A stretch of 64,000 nucleotides of DNA from Hallella seregens ATCC 51272 (GCF_000518545.1 NZ_JADU01000001.1:62001-126000); one strand, 5' to 3'. Counted from the stretch's first letter, positions 1 to 8,458 are shown. Made by a program: numbers and translations. The notes: generated by a model not told the origin, from the sequence alone.

Positions 1-723
1 GTCGTCGAGGCCGTTGCGCGTGAAGTTGCTCGACCAGTCGCACTGGAACATGAGGGGAGAAGCAGCCTCTCCCCGGCCCTCACCGGTAGGGGAGAGAGAC
101 CAATAGCGGCGCAGCACATCCCTTATCTGCGACACGTAGGCCTTGTCCTCACCATACGATCCGTATTCGTTTTCCACCTGTACCATGATGATGGGGCCGC
201 CGCGCTGGATGGTGAGCGGGGCCAGTTGCTCGGCCACTTTCTGCTCGAACAGCTCCACGTGCTCCATGAAGTAGGGATCTTGCTCGCGCAGCCGGATGTC
301 CTTCTTCTTCAGAAGCCACCAGGGCAGTCCGCCCATTTCCCACTCGGCACACACATAGGGGCCGGGTCGCACAATGACATACATGCCGTTTTGCTGGGCC
401 AGCCGGCAGAAAGCGGCCACGTCGTTCTGCCCCGTGAAGTCGAACTGCCCCTCCCGCTGCTCGTGGATGTTCCAGAACACGTAGAGGCACAGGGTGTTCA
501 TGCCCAGGGCCTTGCACATCTTGATGCGCTGTTCCCAGTAGGGGCGGGGAATGCGGGGGTAGTGCACCTCGGCGGCTTTGACCACGAAAGGTTTGCCGTT
601 GAGCAGGAATGTGCCCTTGCCAGTTGTGAAGTCGCCCGGGCGTGCAGCCGCCTGGACTGTGGCGGGACAGAACAGCAGGAGGGCCGACAAAGAGGCGGCC
701 GATAGCCATTTGGTTAAATTCAT
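1..723 (-). CDS. GH35 beta-galactosidase, N-terminal part (cut by left edge)
   Basis: Secreted glycoside hydrolase family 35 enzyme that removes terminal beta-galactose from glycans. Translation from the ATG at 723 gives a signal peptide (MNLTKWLSAASLSALLLF, then a cleavage region near AQA/VQAAA), followed by family hallmarks: FLLNGKPFVVKAAEVHYPR, GMNTLCLYVFWNIHE, VIVRPGPYVCAEW and GGLPWWL. The acid/base glutamate lies in QVENEYGSYG at about residue 186; the nucleophile would be beyond the window edge. The reading frame is open to position 1, so only about 241 residues are seen. Between the NEYGSYG region and MFQCDWSSNF it carries an extra stretch, LSPTGEGRGEA, encoded by a palindromic repeat (67-96). 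Divergent from the propeller gene at 908. Family assignment is secure; the natural substrate is not shown. Confidence 0.93.
   Translation of the reverse strand, partial: MNLTKWLSAASLSALLLFCPATVQAAARPGDFTTGKGTFLLNGKPFVVKAAEVHYPRIPRPYWEQRIKMCKALGMNTLCLYVFWNIHEQREGQFDFTGQNDVAAFCRLAQQNGMYVIVRPGPYVCAEWEMGGLPWWLLKKKDIRLREQDPYFMEHVELFEQKVAEQLAPLTIQRGGPIIMVQVENEYGSYGEDKAYVSQIRDVLRRYWSLSPTGEGRGEAASPLMFQCDWSSNFTRNGLDD
67..96. repeat. Palindromic element inside the GH35 coding sequence
   Basis: Arms CTCTCCCC (67-74) and GGGGAGAG (89-96) are perfect inverted repeats around a GC-rich centre with CACCGG. The element is 30 bp, exactly ten codons, and adds LSPTGEGRGE-type residues to the GH35 protein without breaking the frame. 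A second GGGGAGA lies at 54-60, so the first arm can pair on either side. It resembles a mobile REP-type palindrome, by inference only. Confidence 0.6.
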
Positions 724-762
724 ACTTGTCTTGATTGTTGAATGAGCAATAAGTTGATGCCG

Positions 763-770
763 CAAAGTTA
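763..770 (-). promoter_or_regulatory. Possible -7 box for the GH35 gene
   Basis: On the minus strand this reads TAACTTTG, matching the Bacteroidetes -7 consensus TAnnTTTG, about 40 bp upstream of the GH35 start. No TTTG or CTTG sits at the expected -33 position, so support is only partial. Confidence 0.4.
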
Positions 771-790
771 CGGAAAATATCCGCCAAACG

Positions 791-822
791 CTTGGACGGA
801 GCCGAAAAAGTTTATACTTTTG
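791..822 (+). promoter_or_regulatory. Bacteroidetes-type promoter for the propeller protein gene
   Basis: CTTG at 791-794, a 20-bp spacer, then TACTTTTG at 815-822, matching the -33/-7 promoter form of the Bacteroidetes primary sigma factor. It would give a leader of roughly 80 nt before the start at 908. Confidence 0.65.
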
Positions 823-907
823 CAGCCAACCGTTCTGCCGGAGACGCTGCGGCGGGTCTGCCATGTGCGGACAGCGCGCGGCACCGGCAACCCTATTGAC
901 AAGCATC

Positions 908-2605
908 ATGCACCCAAGAACAACAGCCTTGACCCTGCTGGCCGTCCTGACAGCCTTTGCGGCGGCGGCCCGCGCCACGGCCGCCGACACGCTGCGCAGC
1001 CTGGCCACACGCCCCGACGGCACTGCCGTGGAGGCTCCCTACACCGATTTTCGCAAGCCTTGCTACATGGTTTCGCCCTCGGCCGACGGCCGGAGGGCGT
1101 TGCTCTTCTTCCGCTACCCGTTGAGCAACGGGCAGTGGCAGCCCACGGGCGAGATGGGCCTCTACGACTTCGACAGCTGCAGCATGCTGTGGAGCCGCGG
1201 CTTCGACTACCGGCTGCGCTCGGTGCCCGTGGGGGCGCAGGGCTATGAGCGCAGGCTCGTCTCCTCGGCCGGCGACTCCCGCCTTACAAGTCATGGCGTG
1301 CTCATGACCGACGGCCGGAAGTACACCATGCTCGACAGCGGCGACGGACAGACCGTGCGCTGGACGGCGAGAATCTTTCCCGTGGCCGTGGTCGACTCGC
1401 TCGACCTCATGCTTGGCTACGCCTCGGGCTCGTCGTCCAAGCTGCGGGCCGTGCGGCTGAGCACGGGCGAACAGCTCTGGGAACGCAAGGTGCCCCACGC
1501 CACCAACTGGGGATGGGACGACTGCCAGACGGTGAACGACACGATGATGCTCGTCGTGGCCGACGACGTAAACTTCATCAATCCGCTCACGGGCAGCGTG
1601 CGCGTGTGCGAGGCACGCACCGGATACATCCGCACGGGCAACATGTTGCTCAAGGGTTTGGTGGCCGGACTGGCCGGTGGAGTGGTGTGCGGTCTGACGG
1701 GCGGGGCCTATTGTGGCTACGTGCCCTATGTCAATGCAGACGTGATGTCGCACACCTGTTCCAACGTGTACCGGCGGGGGCAGCGCTATTATGTGTCCGA
1801 CCGCCGCCGCCTGCGCTGTCTCGACGCCTCCGCCCGCGAGCTGTGGAGCTATGAGTTCCCGCCCAAGACGGTGGGTGCGGCCGAGATTACGGGCCGCGGC
1901 GACACCATCATGATGGTCAACTACGGGTTTGCCCTGGCCGGCGGCACCCTGATGAAGTCGTGCGGACGGCCGTTCATGGCCTCGTTCCGGGCCGATACGG
2001 GCGAGCCGCTGGGCATCACCTGGCTGTCGATGGACAAGGACATGGTGGTGGGATCGGCCCTCACCCGCGACGGGGCTTTCCTGATGTTCAACGACGGACT
2101 GGCCTTTCAGCAGCCCGCCGACTCCGTGGTGCACATCCGGCCTTGGAACGTGGAGGCCTATGGAGAACTGGTGGACATGCCCAACGACACCCTCTACACT
2201 TTCCGCCGGAACGACGAACGGCTCACGCCGCTCCACTACGACGACAACCGCTGCATCGTGGTGACGGCCAAAGGCAAACTGCTCGTGGTGGACCGGCAGC
2301 TGCAGATAACCGACGACTATCTGGCCCGCAACGTCTACCGGCAGCGGTGCCGCGTGGACGACGTGGTGGTGGTGTCGGCGGAGGACGACAGGGGCAACAG
2401 CGACTTCTGGCTCGTCCATGCCGACGGCCGGGCCATTGCCCACGTGGACGTGCCCGTGCAGTCGATGTACCTGCAAGGCCAGACGCTCTACGTGCTCTCC
2501 GGCACGGGGCTCTGGCGGCTCCCGTTGAACCAACTGAAAACCATCGAGAAACATGAGGAAAATACTGTTGACAGCCAGTCTGTTGCTGGCTGTGCTCTGC
2601 GCTGA
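908..2605 (+). CDS. Secreted PQQ-like beta-propeller protein
   Basis: A 565-residue exported protein. The start at 908 is chosen over the upstream ATG at 863 because it puts a signal peptide (MHPRTTALTLLAVLTAFAAA) at the N terminus. Several segments look like blades of a PQQ-type propeller: LSTGEQLWERKVP, a second LDASARELWSYEFPP, and a repeated pattern of a D or T-G pair followed by LW. No catalytic residues are evident, so it may be a binding or scaffold protein in the periplasm or at the cell surface. Its last 53 bp overlap, in another frame, the start of the outer-membrane barrel gene at 2553, so the two are translationally linked and may work together. Exact function unknown. Confidence 0.75.
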   Translation: MHPRTTALTLLAVLTAFAAAARATAADTLRSLATRPDGTAVEAPYTDFRKPCYMVSPSADGRRALLFFRYPLSNGQWQPTGEMGLYDFDSCSMLWSRGFDYRLRSVPVGAQGYERRLVSSAGDSRLTSHGVLMTDGRKYTMLDSGDGQTVRWTARIFPVAVVDSLDLMLGYASGSSSKLRAVRLSTGEQLWERKVPHATNWGWDDCQTVNDTMMLVVADDVNFINPLTGSVRVCEARTGYIRTGNMLLKGLVAGLAGGVVCGLTGGAYCGYVPYVNADVMSHTCSNVYRRGQRYYVSDRRRLRCLDASARELWSYEFPPKTVGAAEITGRGDTIMMVNYGFALAGGTLMKSCGRPFMASFRADTGEPLGITWLSMDKDMVVGSALTRDGAFLMFNDGLAFQQPADSVVHIRPWNVEAYGELVDMPNDTLYTFRRNDERLTPLHYDDNRCIVVTAKGKLLVVDRQLQITDDYLARNVYRQRCRVDDVVVVSAEDDRGNSDFWLVHADGRAIAHVDVPVQSMYLQGQTLYVLSGTGLWRLPLNQLKTIEKHEENTVDSQSVAGCALR

Positions 2606-3227
2606 CGCCCAGCGCGTGTTCGACAGGGCGGAGCGTCCTTCGGGTTATTCCTGGCGTGAGGAGGCCCTCGACTATCTGGAGCCCGGCGTGCACGTCTATG
2701 TTCGCGGCGGCCTCGCCGTGGCCAGTCTGATGGGCAAGGAACGCACGGAGTCGGGCTCCCTTGCCGGCGCCATGGCCGAGGTGGGCCTGGAAATTCCTTT
2801 CCGCCGCCGCCTCTTCGGCTTGCAGCCCGCCCTGCGTTATGTCATGAAAGGCGGCAAGGTGCCATGGGACGACGGCGACCCCAACAACACCACAGCCCGG
2901 ATGAACTATGTGGAAGTGCCGCTGAACGTGTACATGCACCTGCCTTTCAACGAGCGTCATGCCCTCAAGCTGGCCATGGGGCCCTATGTGGGCGTGGGTG
3001 TGGGCGGCGAGGTGACCCACGAGGGGCGGTCGTACCGGTCGTTCGGTTCCGACTATTGCTTTCGCCGTTGCGACGTGGGGGTGGGATTGGAGGCGACCTA
3101 TGAGTACCGCCGTTTCCAGGCCACGCTGGGCGCGGAGTCGGGCTTTGTACCCATTCTGACGGCCGATGGCGACCGCTCGTGGCCCCGCCCCACGGCGTTC
3201 TATCTGAATGTGGGCTGGCGATTGTAG
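2553..3227 (+). CDS. Outer-membrane beta-barrel protein, PorT-like
   Basis: A 224-residue protein with a signal peptide (MRKILLTASLLLAVLCADAQ) and alternating hydrophobic strands typical of small outer-membrane barrels of the OMP_b-brl_2/PorT type: LEPGVHVYVRGGLAVASLMG, LQPALRYVMKGG, YVEVPLNVYMHLPF, LAMGPYVGVGVGG and a C-terminal strand ending AFYLNVGWRL, with an aromatic near the end. Begins inside the propeller gene (53-bp overlap), an unusually long overlap that argues for one transcript. Specific role unknown; members of this group are structural or accessory barrel proteins. Confidence 0.72.
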   Translation: MRKILLTASLLLAVLCADAQRVFDRAERPSGYSWREEALDYLEPGVHVYVRGGLAVASLMGKERTESGSLAGAMAEVGLEIPFRRRLFGLQPALRYVMKGGKVPWDDGDPNNTTARMNYVEVPLNVYMHLPFNERHALKLAMGPYVGVGVGGEVTHEGRSYRSFGSDYCFRRCDVGVGLEATYEYRRFQATLGAESGFVPILTADGDRSWPRPTAFYLNVGWRL

Positions 3228-3231
3228 GTTT

Positions 3232-3341
3232 ACCGCCCTGCGTTTGCGGCTTTTTCGCGGTGCGATGACGGTGTAATCGCGCGGCGTTTACGGCGTAACG
3301 GCCATGCCGTTGCGCCGTTGTCGCAGGGGCGCCAAGCTGTC
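3232..3341. repeat. 22-bp tandem repeat array, copy A (5 degenerate units)
   Basis: Units start at 3232, 3254, 3276, 3298 and 3320, each exactly 22 bp. The best unit (3276-3297) begins ATCGC, has GCGTT in the middle and ends TACGGCGTA; the others share the same skeleton. The array begins only 4 bp after the stop of the barrel gene. Related arrays are at 24299-24425 and, inverted, at 53355-53442. Confidence 0.75.
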
Positions 3342-3376
3342 ATGGCGGTGTTCGCACGCAAAAAGCGAGGGCAAAA

Positions 3377-3408
3377 TTTGGCCGGGACGAATCTTTTCCC
3401 TACCTTTG
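3377..3408 (+). promoter_or_regulatory. Promoter of the DUF3467 gene
   Basis: TTTG at 3377-3380, 20-bp spacer, TACCTTTG at 3401-3408: an exact match to the Bacteroidetes -33/-7 promoter, about 47 bp before the start codon. Confidence 0.8.
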
Positions 3409-3454
3409 CAGATACAACAATATTATTAAACCTTTATAACAAACTTATTGAATT

Positions 3455-3772
3455 ATGGCAGAAGAAAACATCAACCAGCAGGTAAAAATAGAGTTGAAAC
3501 CCGAGGTGGCCCAGGGCGAATACAGCAACCTGGCCATGATTAACCACTCGTCCAGCGAGTTCGTGATCGACTTTGCCCACATGCTTCCCATCGCTCCTCC
3601 CCAGATTTTCAGCCGTGTCATCATGGCACCCGAGCACACCAAGCGTCTGCTCTTCGCCCTGCAGGAGAACATTGGCCGCTACGAAAAGGAGTTCGGCGAA
3701 ATCAAACTCCCCCAGGCCCCCCAGATGCCCCAGGGCGATACCATCGCGCCTTTCGGCACGGGGAACGCTTGA
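3455..3772 (+). CDS. DUF3467 family protein
   Basis: A 105-residue cytosolic protein without signal peptide or membrane segment. It shows the DUF3467 pattern: EYSNLAMINHSSSEFVIDF, then FAHMLPIAPPQIFSRVIMAP and EHTKRLLFALQENIGRYEK. Family members are small, conserved across Bacteroidetes and other phyla, and have no firmly assigned role. It is a single-gene transcription unit here: its own promoter (3377-3408) and a strong terminator (3799-3830). Confidence 0.88.
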   Translation: MAEENINQQVKIELKPEVAQGEYSNLAMINHSSSEFVIDFAHMLPIAPPQIFSRVIMAPEHTKRLLFALQENIGRYEKEFGEIKLPQAPQMPQGDTIAPFGTGNA

Positions 3773-3798
3773 TAGGGACAGAAAAACAAAATATAACG

Positions 3799-3830
3799 AA
3801 ATGCCGCAACATTTGTTGCGGCATTTTCTT
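3799..3830 (+). terminator. Intrinsic terminator after the DUF3467 gene
   Basis: Perfect 12-bp stem, AAATGCCGCAAC (3799-3810) with GTTGCGGCATTT (3815-3826), a 4-nt ATTT loop, followed by TCTT. The U-rich run is partly within the stem. Confidence 0.85.
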
Positions 3831-3846
3831 ATTCTCCTGTCCTAAA

Positions 3847-3878
3847 CTTGCAGGAATGAATAAAAAGAACTATATTTG
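3847..3878 (+). promoter_or_regulatory. Promoter of the toxin-antitoxin pair
   Basis: CTTG at 3847-3850, 20-bp spacer, TATATTTG at 3871-3878. It lies 32 bp before the antitoxin start. A purine-rich GGAGGA ribosome binding site (3900-3905) precedes the ATG at 3911, which is uncommon in this phylum. Confidence 0.75.
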
Positions 3879-3910
3879 CAAACAGCTTATATAATAATAG
3901 GAGGAAAGAC

Positions 3911-4156
3911 ATGACGGCTTTGGAAATGAAGAGTTCGCTTTTGCAGACCATCAGTGAAATAGACGACGCAGAGCTGATTCGGAAAATCAGTGCTTACGTG
4001 AATCGCAGCATGGGGATGCTTGGCAGGAGTGGCATATCTCGTAAAGATCTCGTAGTTGATCCTGAAGTTATGTCGGCTGTGACTGGTGTGAAGGGCGGGC
4101 CCGACCTGAATGAACAGGAAGCATACAGACGTTATATAGTGGAGAAATACCAATGA
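3911..4156 (+). CDS. Putative antitoxin of a PIN-domain toxin-antitoxin module
   Basis: An 81-residue protein with an N-terminal helical stretch (ALEMKSSLLQTISEIDDAEL) and no signal peptide. It is called an antitoxin mainly from context: small size, own promoter with a strong Shine-Dalgarno sequence, and a 4-bp ATGA overlap with the downstream PIN-domain gene, the standard layout in which antitoxin precedes toxin. Its C-terminal part (LNEQEAYRRYIVEKYQ) would be the toxin-binding segment by analogy. The DNA-binding fold is not clear from sequence. AT-rich compared with its neighbours, suggesting transfer. Confidence 0.7.
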   Translation: MTALEMKSSLLQTISEIDDAELIRKISAYVNRSMGMLGRSGISRKDLVVDPEVMSAVTGVKGGPDLNEQEAYRRYIVEKYQ

Positions 4157-4584
4157 AAAGGGTGTTTCTGGATACGAATGTGCTGATAGACTACTTGGCA
4201 CATCGTGAGCCATTCTTTGAAGAGGCTGCCATTATCGTAAGTTTGGCAAAGCATAAAAAGATAAGGTTGTATGTCGCCTCCATGTCTTTTGCCGCAGCAA
4301 GCTACATTCTTGAGAAGCATTATAATAATGATTTTTCCATTGTCAAGCGCGTTATACTAAAGTTTATGGGCTGGTGTCGTGCTGTTGTGATTGATGAACG
4401 CACGATAGGAGAAGCCTTAGCATCATCATTCAGCGACTTTGAAGATGGTATGCAATATGTGTCGGCCAAACGTTGTAAAGCTGATGTAATAGTCAGCCGA
4501 AATACCAAAGATTTTGTTTTTTCGGAGAGTCCATGTGTTGAGCCACATCAGTTTTTGGGAGATTTGCTTGGTGAACTGAAGTAA
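4153..4584 (+). CDS. PIN-domain toxin (VapC-like ribonuclease)
   Basis: A 143-residue PIN-domain protein. Acidic residues expected for the metal-dependent RNase site are visible: D7 in VFLDTNVLIDY, an acidic cluster in SSFSDFEDGMQY, and a late D in RNTKDF. VapC-type toxins cut tRNA or rRNA and are neutralized by the partner antitoxin encoded just upstream (overlap 4153-4156). The length is normal for the family and no lesion is seen, so the pair looks intact. The base composition is clearly lower in GC than that of flanking genes. Confidence 0.85.
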   Translation: MKRVFLDTNVLIDYLAHREPFFEEAAIIVSLAKHKKIRLYVASMSFAAASYILEKHYNNDFSIVKRVILKFMGWCRAVVIDERTIGEALASSFSDFEDGMQYVSAKRCKADVIVSRNTKDFVFSESPCVEPHQFLGDLLGELK

Positions 4585-4699
4585 AATTTCGGGGCTGCAT
4601 AATCTGTAATAAGTTAGAACGATAGTTAAAAATCCAAAATTCACATCCCGTGGACACTTTTTGTTCTCTTGTTAAGTAGGCATTTTGCGATAATCTTTG

Positions 4700-4707
4700 T
4701 ACCTTTG
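4700..4707 (+). promoter_or_regulatory. Probable promoter of the ribosomal superoperon
   Basis: TACCTTTG matches the -7 consensus. The expected -33 TTTG is not at the usual distance; CTTG at 4668-4671 is 28 bp away, so the -33 side is weak. The leader (about 4713-4816) contains a small inverted repeat GTACC-N5-GGTAC (4727-4741) and a G-rich/C-rich pair next to it, which could form an autoregulatory RNA structure, by inference only. Confidence 0.55.
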
Positions 4708-4816
4708 CACCCCGAAACGGTTTATTGTACCCGCGTGGTACAGGGGGTTGTCGGAGCCCCATCCGTAAGACGTTGATTACGAATAAAATAAATATATAAT
4801 TTAAAAAAGTAAAATT

Positions 4817-5197
4817 ATGCCTACTATTCAACAATTAGTACGTAAGGGCAGAAGGGTGCTTGAAGACAAGAGCAAGTCGCCGGCTTTGGACGGATGTCCC
4901 CAGCGCCGTGGCGTTTGTGTCCGTGTTTACACCACCACCCCGAAGAAGCCTAACTCGGCAATGCGTAAGGTTGCCCGTGTTCGTTTGACCAATCAGAAGG
5001 AAGTGAACTCCTACATTCCCGGAGAGGGACACAACCTGCAGGAGCACTCCATCGTGCTGGTGCGTGGCGGTCGCGTGAAAGACCTTCCCGGTGTGCGCTA
5101 TCACATCGTGCGTGGCACGCTGGATACTGCCGGTGTGGCCAACCGCACACAGCGCCGTTCAAAGTACGGGGCCAAGCGGCCGAAAGCCAAGAAGTAA
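4817..5197 (+). CDS. rpsL: 30S ribosomal protein S12
   Basis: 126 residues, typical for S12, a protein of the decoding centre. The conserved loops are intact: [19 protein letters not shown], with the lysine changed in streptomycin-resistant mutants of other species unaltered, and [14 protein letters not shown], the second such loop. First gene of the superoperon, as in the classical str operon. A 183-bp gap separates it from rpsG. Confidence 0.98.
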   Translation: MPTIQQLVRKGRRVLEDKSKSPALDGCPQRRGVCVRVYTTTPKKPNSAMRKVARVRLTNQKEVNSYIPGEGHNLQEHSIVLVRGGRVKDLPGVRYHIVRGTLDTAGVANRTQRRSKYGAKRPKAKK

Positions 5198-5206
5198 GAA
5201 TCAACG

Positions 5207-5255
5207 CCGAGAGCCGAGGGCCGAGAGCAATGCTCGAGGCCAAGGGCTCAAGGCC
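5207..5255. repeat. Heptameric degenerate repeat between rpsL and rpsG
   Basis: Seven consecutive 7-mers can be read: CCGAGAG, CCGAGGG, CCGAGAG, then CAATGCT, CGAGGCC, AAGGGCT, CAAGGCC. The first three are near identical, the rest looser. Followed by TATTTTTAGG. One of several 7-bp-period tracts in the window. Confidence 0.6.
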
Positions 5256-5380
5256 TATTTTTAGGAAATCCGATTTATTTTTGTTTTGCTGGAGAAGTTA
5301 GACCAGGTTGAGTAAATGCCCAGGTGTGGACGTTGAAGAACAGAAATGACAGCCCCAAGCAGAATATATTTATTATAATC

Positions 5381-5857
5381 ATGAGAAAAGCAAAACCCAA
5401 GAAGCGTGTGGTCCTTCCGGATCCCGTGTTCAATGACCGGAAGGTCTCCAAGTTCGTTAATCATCTGATGTATGATGGCAAGAAGAATGTTTCGTACGAA
5501 ATCTTCTACAAGGCCCTTGACATTGTGAAGGACAAGACTGCCAAGGAAGAGAAGGCTCCGCTGGAGGTATGGAAGCAGGCCCTTGACAACATCACTCCGC
5601 AGGTGGAGGTGAAGAGTCGCCGTATCGGTGGCGCCACGTTCCAGGTGCCGACCGAGATTCGTCCCGACCGCAAGGAGAGCGTGTCGATGAAGAATATGAT
5701 CGCTTTCGCCCGCAAGCGGGGTGGCAAGAGCATGGCCGACAAACTGGCGGCCGAGATTGTGGATGCCTACAACAACCAGGGCGGTGCTTTCAAGCGTAAG
5801 GAGGACATGCACCGCATGGCAGAGGCTAACCGCGCATTCGCTCACTTCAGGTTCTAA
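5381..5857 (+). CDS. rpsG: 30S ribosomal protein S7
   Basis: 158 residues. S7 nucleates assembly of the 30S head and contacts the E-site tRNA. The start at 5381 ([11 protein letters not shown]) is preferred; the frame is open further upstream to 5324, but that extension has no family similarity. Visible hallmarks are [22 protein letters not shown] and [14 protein letters not shown]. In E. coli S7 represses translation from the rpsL-rpsG gap; the long gap here (5198-5380) could serve a similar purpose. Confidence 0.98.
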   Translation: MRKAKPKKRVVLPDPVFNDRKVSKFVNHLMYDGKKNVSYEIFYKALDIVKDKTAKEEKAPLEVWKQALDNITPQVEVKSRRIGGATFQVPTEIRPDRKESVSMKNMIAFARKRGGKSMADKLAAEIVDAYNNQGGAFKRKEDMHRMAEANRAFAHFRF

Positions 5858-5885
5858 CTAACAACACACAAAGGATAATAAGAAA

Positions 5886-7991
5886 ATGGCAAATCGCGAT
5901 TTACATTTGACTCGCAACATCGGTATTATGGCTCATATTGATGCCGGTAAGACAACGACTTCTGAGCGTATCCTGTTCTATACGGGCAAGACGCACAAGA
6001 TTGGCGAGGTACACGATGGTGCAGCCACAATGGACTGGATGGCCCAAGAGCAGGAGCGTGGCATCACAATCACGTCTGCTGCAACAACCTGCAACTGGAA
6101 CTGGAACGGCCACTCATATAAGATTAACCTGATCGACACTCCGGGACACGTGGACTTCACGGCCGAGGTGGAGCGTTCGCTGCGTGTGCTCGACGGTGCC
6201 GTGGCCACCTATTCTGCTGCTGACGGCGTGCAGCCCCAGAGTGAGACGGTGTGGCGCCAGGCCGACAAGTACAACGTGCCGCGTATCGGCTACGTGAACA
6301 AGATGGACCGTTCGGGCGCCGACTTCTTCGAGACCGTTCGCCAGATGAAGGAAATTCTGGGTGCCAATCCTATCGCCGTCCAGATTCCTATCGGTGCGGA
6401 GGAGAACTTCAAGGGTGTTGTTGACCTGATTAAAATGAAAGCCATCCTGTGGCACGACGAGACCATGGGTGCCGAATACAGCGTGGAAGATATTCCCGCC
6501 GACTTGGCCGACGAGGCCGAGGAGTGGCGTGAGAAGTTGCTCGACGGTGCTGCCAACTTCGACGACGACCTGATGGAGAAGTATCTGGAAGCCCCCGAGG
6601 CCATCACCGAGGAGGAGCTGATTGCCGCCATCCGCAAGGGTTGCGTGGCCATGGAGTGCTGCCCTGTGCTGCTCGGTTCTTCCTATAAGAACAAGGGCGT
6701 GCAGCCCCTGCTCGACTATATCTGCGCTTTCCTGCCCTCTCCCTTGGACACGCCGAACATCGTGGGTACCAACCCCTCGACCGACGAGGAGGAAGATCGC
6801 AAGCCGGACGAGGCTGAGCCCACGGCCGCTCTTGCGTTCAAGATTGCCACCGACCCGTTCATGGGCCGTCTGGTTTACTTCCGCGTCTATTCCGGCAAGG
6901 TGGTTGCCGGCTCTTATGTCTACAATCCCCGCACGAGCAAGCGCGAGCGCATCAGCCGCCTGTTCCAGATGAACTCTCATCAGGAGATTCCCATGGAGAG
7001 CATTGATGCCGGCGACATCGGCGCAGGCGTAGGCTTCAAGGACATCCGCACCGGCGATACCCTCTGCGATGAGAACCATCCCATCGTGCTGGAGTCCATG
7101 ACTTTCCCCGACACTGTGATTTCTATTGCCGTGGAGCCGAAGAGCCAGGCCGACGTGGCCAAGCTGGACAACGGTCTGGCCAAACTGGCCGAAGAGGATC
7201 CGACTTTCACCGTGCATACCGACGAGCAGAGTGGCCAGACCATTATCTCGGGTATGGGTGAACTTCACCTTGACATCATTATCGACCGTCTGAAGCGTGA
7301 GTTCAAGGTGGAATGCAACCAGGGCAAACCCCAGGTGAACTATAAGGAAGCCATCACCAAGACGGTTGAAGGCTGGCGTGAGGTTTACAAGAAGCAGTCG
7401 GGTGGCCGTGGTAAGTTTGCTGATATCATTGTCAATGTGGGTCCGAAGGACGAGGACTACACTGAGGGCGACCTGCAGTTCGTCAACGAGGTGAAAGGTG
7501 GAAACGTGCCCAAGGAGTTCATCCCTGCTGTTCAGAAAGGCTTCACCGACTGCCTGAAGAACGGTGTGCTCGGTGGCTTCCCCATGACAGGTATGAAAGT
7601 GACCCTCGTGGACGGCAGCTTCCACCCCGTGGACTCAGACCAGCTCTCGTTCGAGCTCGCAGCCCACGCTGCTTTCAAGAACGTTTGTCCGAAAGCTGCT
7701 CCTGTGCTCATGGAGCCTATCATGAAGGTAGAGGTGGTGACACCCGAGGAGAATATGGGTGACGTAATTGGCGACCTGAACAAGCGTCGCGGTATGGTAC
7801 AGGGCATGGACGAGGCTCGTAGCGGTGCACGCATCGTGAAAGCTATGGTTCCCTTGGCAGAGATGTTCGGTTACGTGACGGCTCTGCGTACCATAACTTC
7901 CGGCCGTGCCACCAGCTCGATGGAGTATGACCATCACGCCCCGCTGTCCCAGAATCTGGCCGATGCCGTTCTTGAGGAGTTGAAGAAGTAA
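5886..7991 (+). CDS. fusA: Translation elongation factor G
   Basis: 701 residues, a GTPase that moves tRNAs and mRNA through the ribosome. G motifs are intact: AHIDAGKTT (G1), RGITI (G2), DTPGHVDF (G3), NKMDR (G4); domain IV and V signatures ([32 protein letters not shown]) follow. Its place between rpsG and rpsJ marks it as the housekeeping EF-G; Bacteroides also have a divergent second EF-G elsewhere, which this is not. tuf, which follows fusA in many phyla, is absent. Confidence 0.98.
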   Translation: MANRDLHLTRNIGIMAHIDAGKTTTSERILFYTGKTHKIGEVHDGAATMDWMAQEQERGITITSAATTCNWNWNGHSYKINLIDTPGHVDFTAEVERSLRVLDGAVATYSAADGVQPQSETVWRQADKYNVPRIGYVNKMDRSGADFFETVRQMKEILGANPIAVQIPIGAEENFKGVVDLIKMKAILWHDETMGAEYSVEDIPADLADEAEEWREKLLDGAANFDDDLMEKYLEAPEAITEEELIAAIRKGCVAMECCPVLLGSSYKNKGVQPLLDYICAFLPSPLDTPNIVGTNPSTDEEEDRKPDEAEPTAALAFKIATDPFMGRLVYFRVYSGKVVAGSYVYNPRTSKRERISRLFQMNSHQEIPMESIDAGDIGAGVGFKDIRTGDTLCDENHPIVLESMTFPDTVISIAVEPKSQADVAKLDNGLAKLAEEDPTFTVHTDEQSGQTIISGMGELHLDIIIDRLKREFKVECNQGKPQVNYKEAITKTVEGWREVYKKQSGGRGKFADIIVNVGPKDEDYTEGDLQFVNEVKGGNVPKEFIPAVQKGFTDCLKNGVLGGFPMTGMKVTLVDGSFHPVDSDQLSFELAAHAAFKNVCPKAAPVLMEPIMKVEVVTPEENMGDVIGDLNKRRGMVQGMDEARSGARIVKAMVPLAEMFGYVTALRTITSGRATSSMEYDHHAPLSQNLADAVLEELKK

Positions 7992-8003
7992 ACAGAAAGA
8001 TAG

Positions 8004-8051
8004 GAAAGGTACTGCTTAGCGAACGACTCTTAAGCAGCATACCTTTCTTAT
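8004..8051 (+). terminator. Terminator-like or attenuator hairpin between fusA and rpsJ
   Basis: Two stacked stems, GAAAGGTA (8004-8011) with TACCTTTC (8040-8047) and TGCTTA (8013-8018) with TAAGCA (8031-8036), followed by TTATTATATATA. It has the shape of an intrinsic terminator inside the superoperon. No clear promoter for rpsJ follows, so partial termination or RNA processing is more likely than a full stop. Confidence 0.6.
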
Positions 8052-8086
8052 TATATATACGACAACGATCAAACATAAGAAAAAAC

Positions 8087-8392
8087 ATGAGTCAGAAAAT
8101 TCGTATCAAGCTGAAAAGCTATGACCACCAGCTGGTGGACAAGTCGGCAGAGCAGATTGTGAAGGCAGTGAAGGCTACGGACGCTATCGTGAGCGGCCCC
8201 ATCCCCTTGCCCACCCACAAGCGCATCTACACCGTCAACCGTTCTACATTCGTCAACAAGAAGTCGCGCGAGCAGTTCCAGCTCTCGGACTACAAGCGCC
8301 TTATCGACATCTACAGTGCTACGGGCAAGACCGTGGACGCACTGATGAAGCTCGAGTTGCCCTCTGGCGTTGAGGTTGAGATCAAGGTGTAA
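8087..8392 (+). CDS. rpsJ: 30S ribosomal protein S10
   Basis: 101 residues, normal length. Family motifs include [38 protein letters not shown] and the C-terminal [12 protein letters not shown]10 sits in the 30S head and, with NusB, also takes part in antitermination. First gene of the S10 part, 95 bp after fusA and behind a hairpin (8004-8051). Confidence 0.98.
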   Translation: MSQKIRIKLKSYDHQLVDKSAEQIVKAVKATDAIVSGPIPLPTHKRIYTVNRSTFVNKKSREQFQLSDYKRLIDIYSATGKTVDALMKLELPSGVEVEIKV

Positions 8393-8458
8393 CACTCTGC
8401 CACGACATCTGAAAGTTCAAAGATAATAAAGAATTATATATATTAAACATTTATTGAA

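Noticed and set aside
893..2554. Long open frame opposite the propeller gene
   Set aside because: Rich in His, Val, Ala and Arg with no family similarity; it mirrors the codon bias of the true gene on the other strand.
5886..7991. The second, GTPase-independent EF-G known in Bacteroides
   Set aside because: Position in the str part and canonical G motifs mark it as the housekeeping EF-G.
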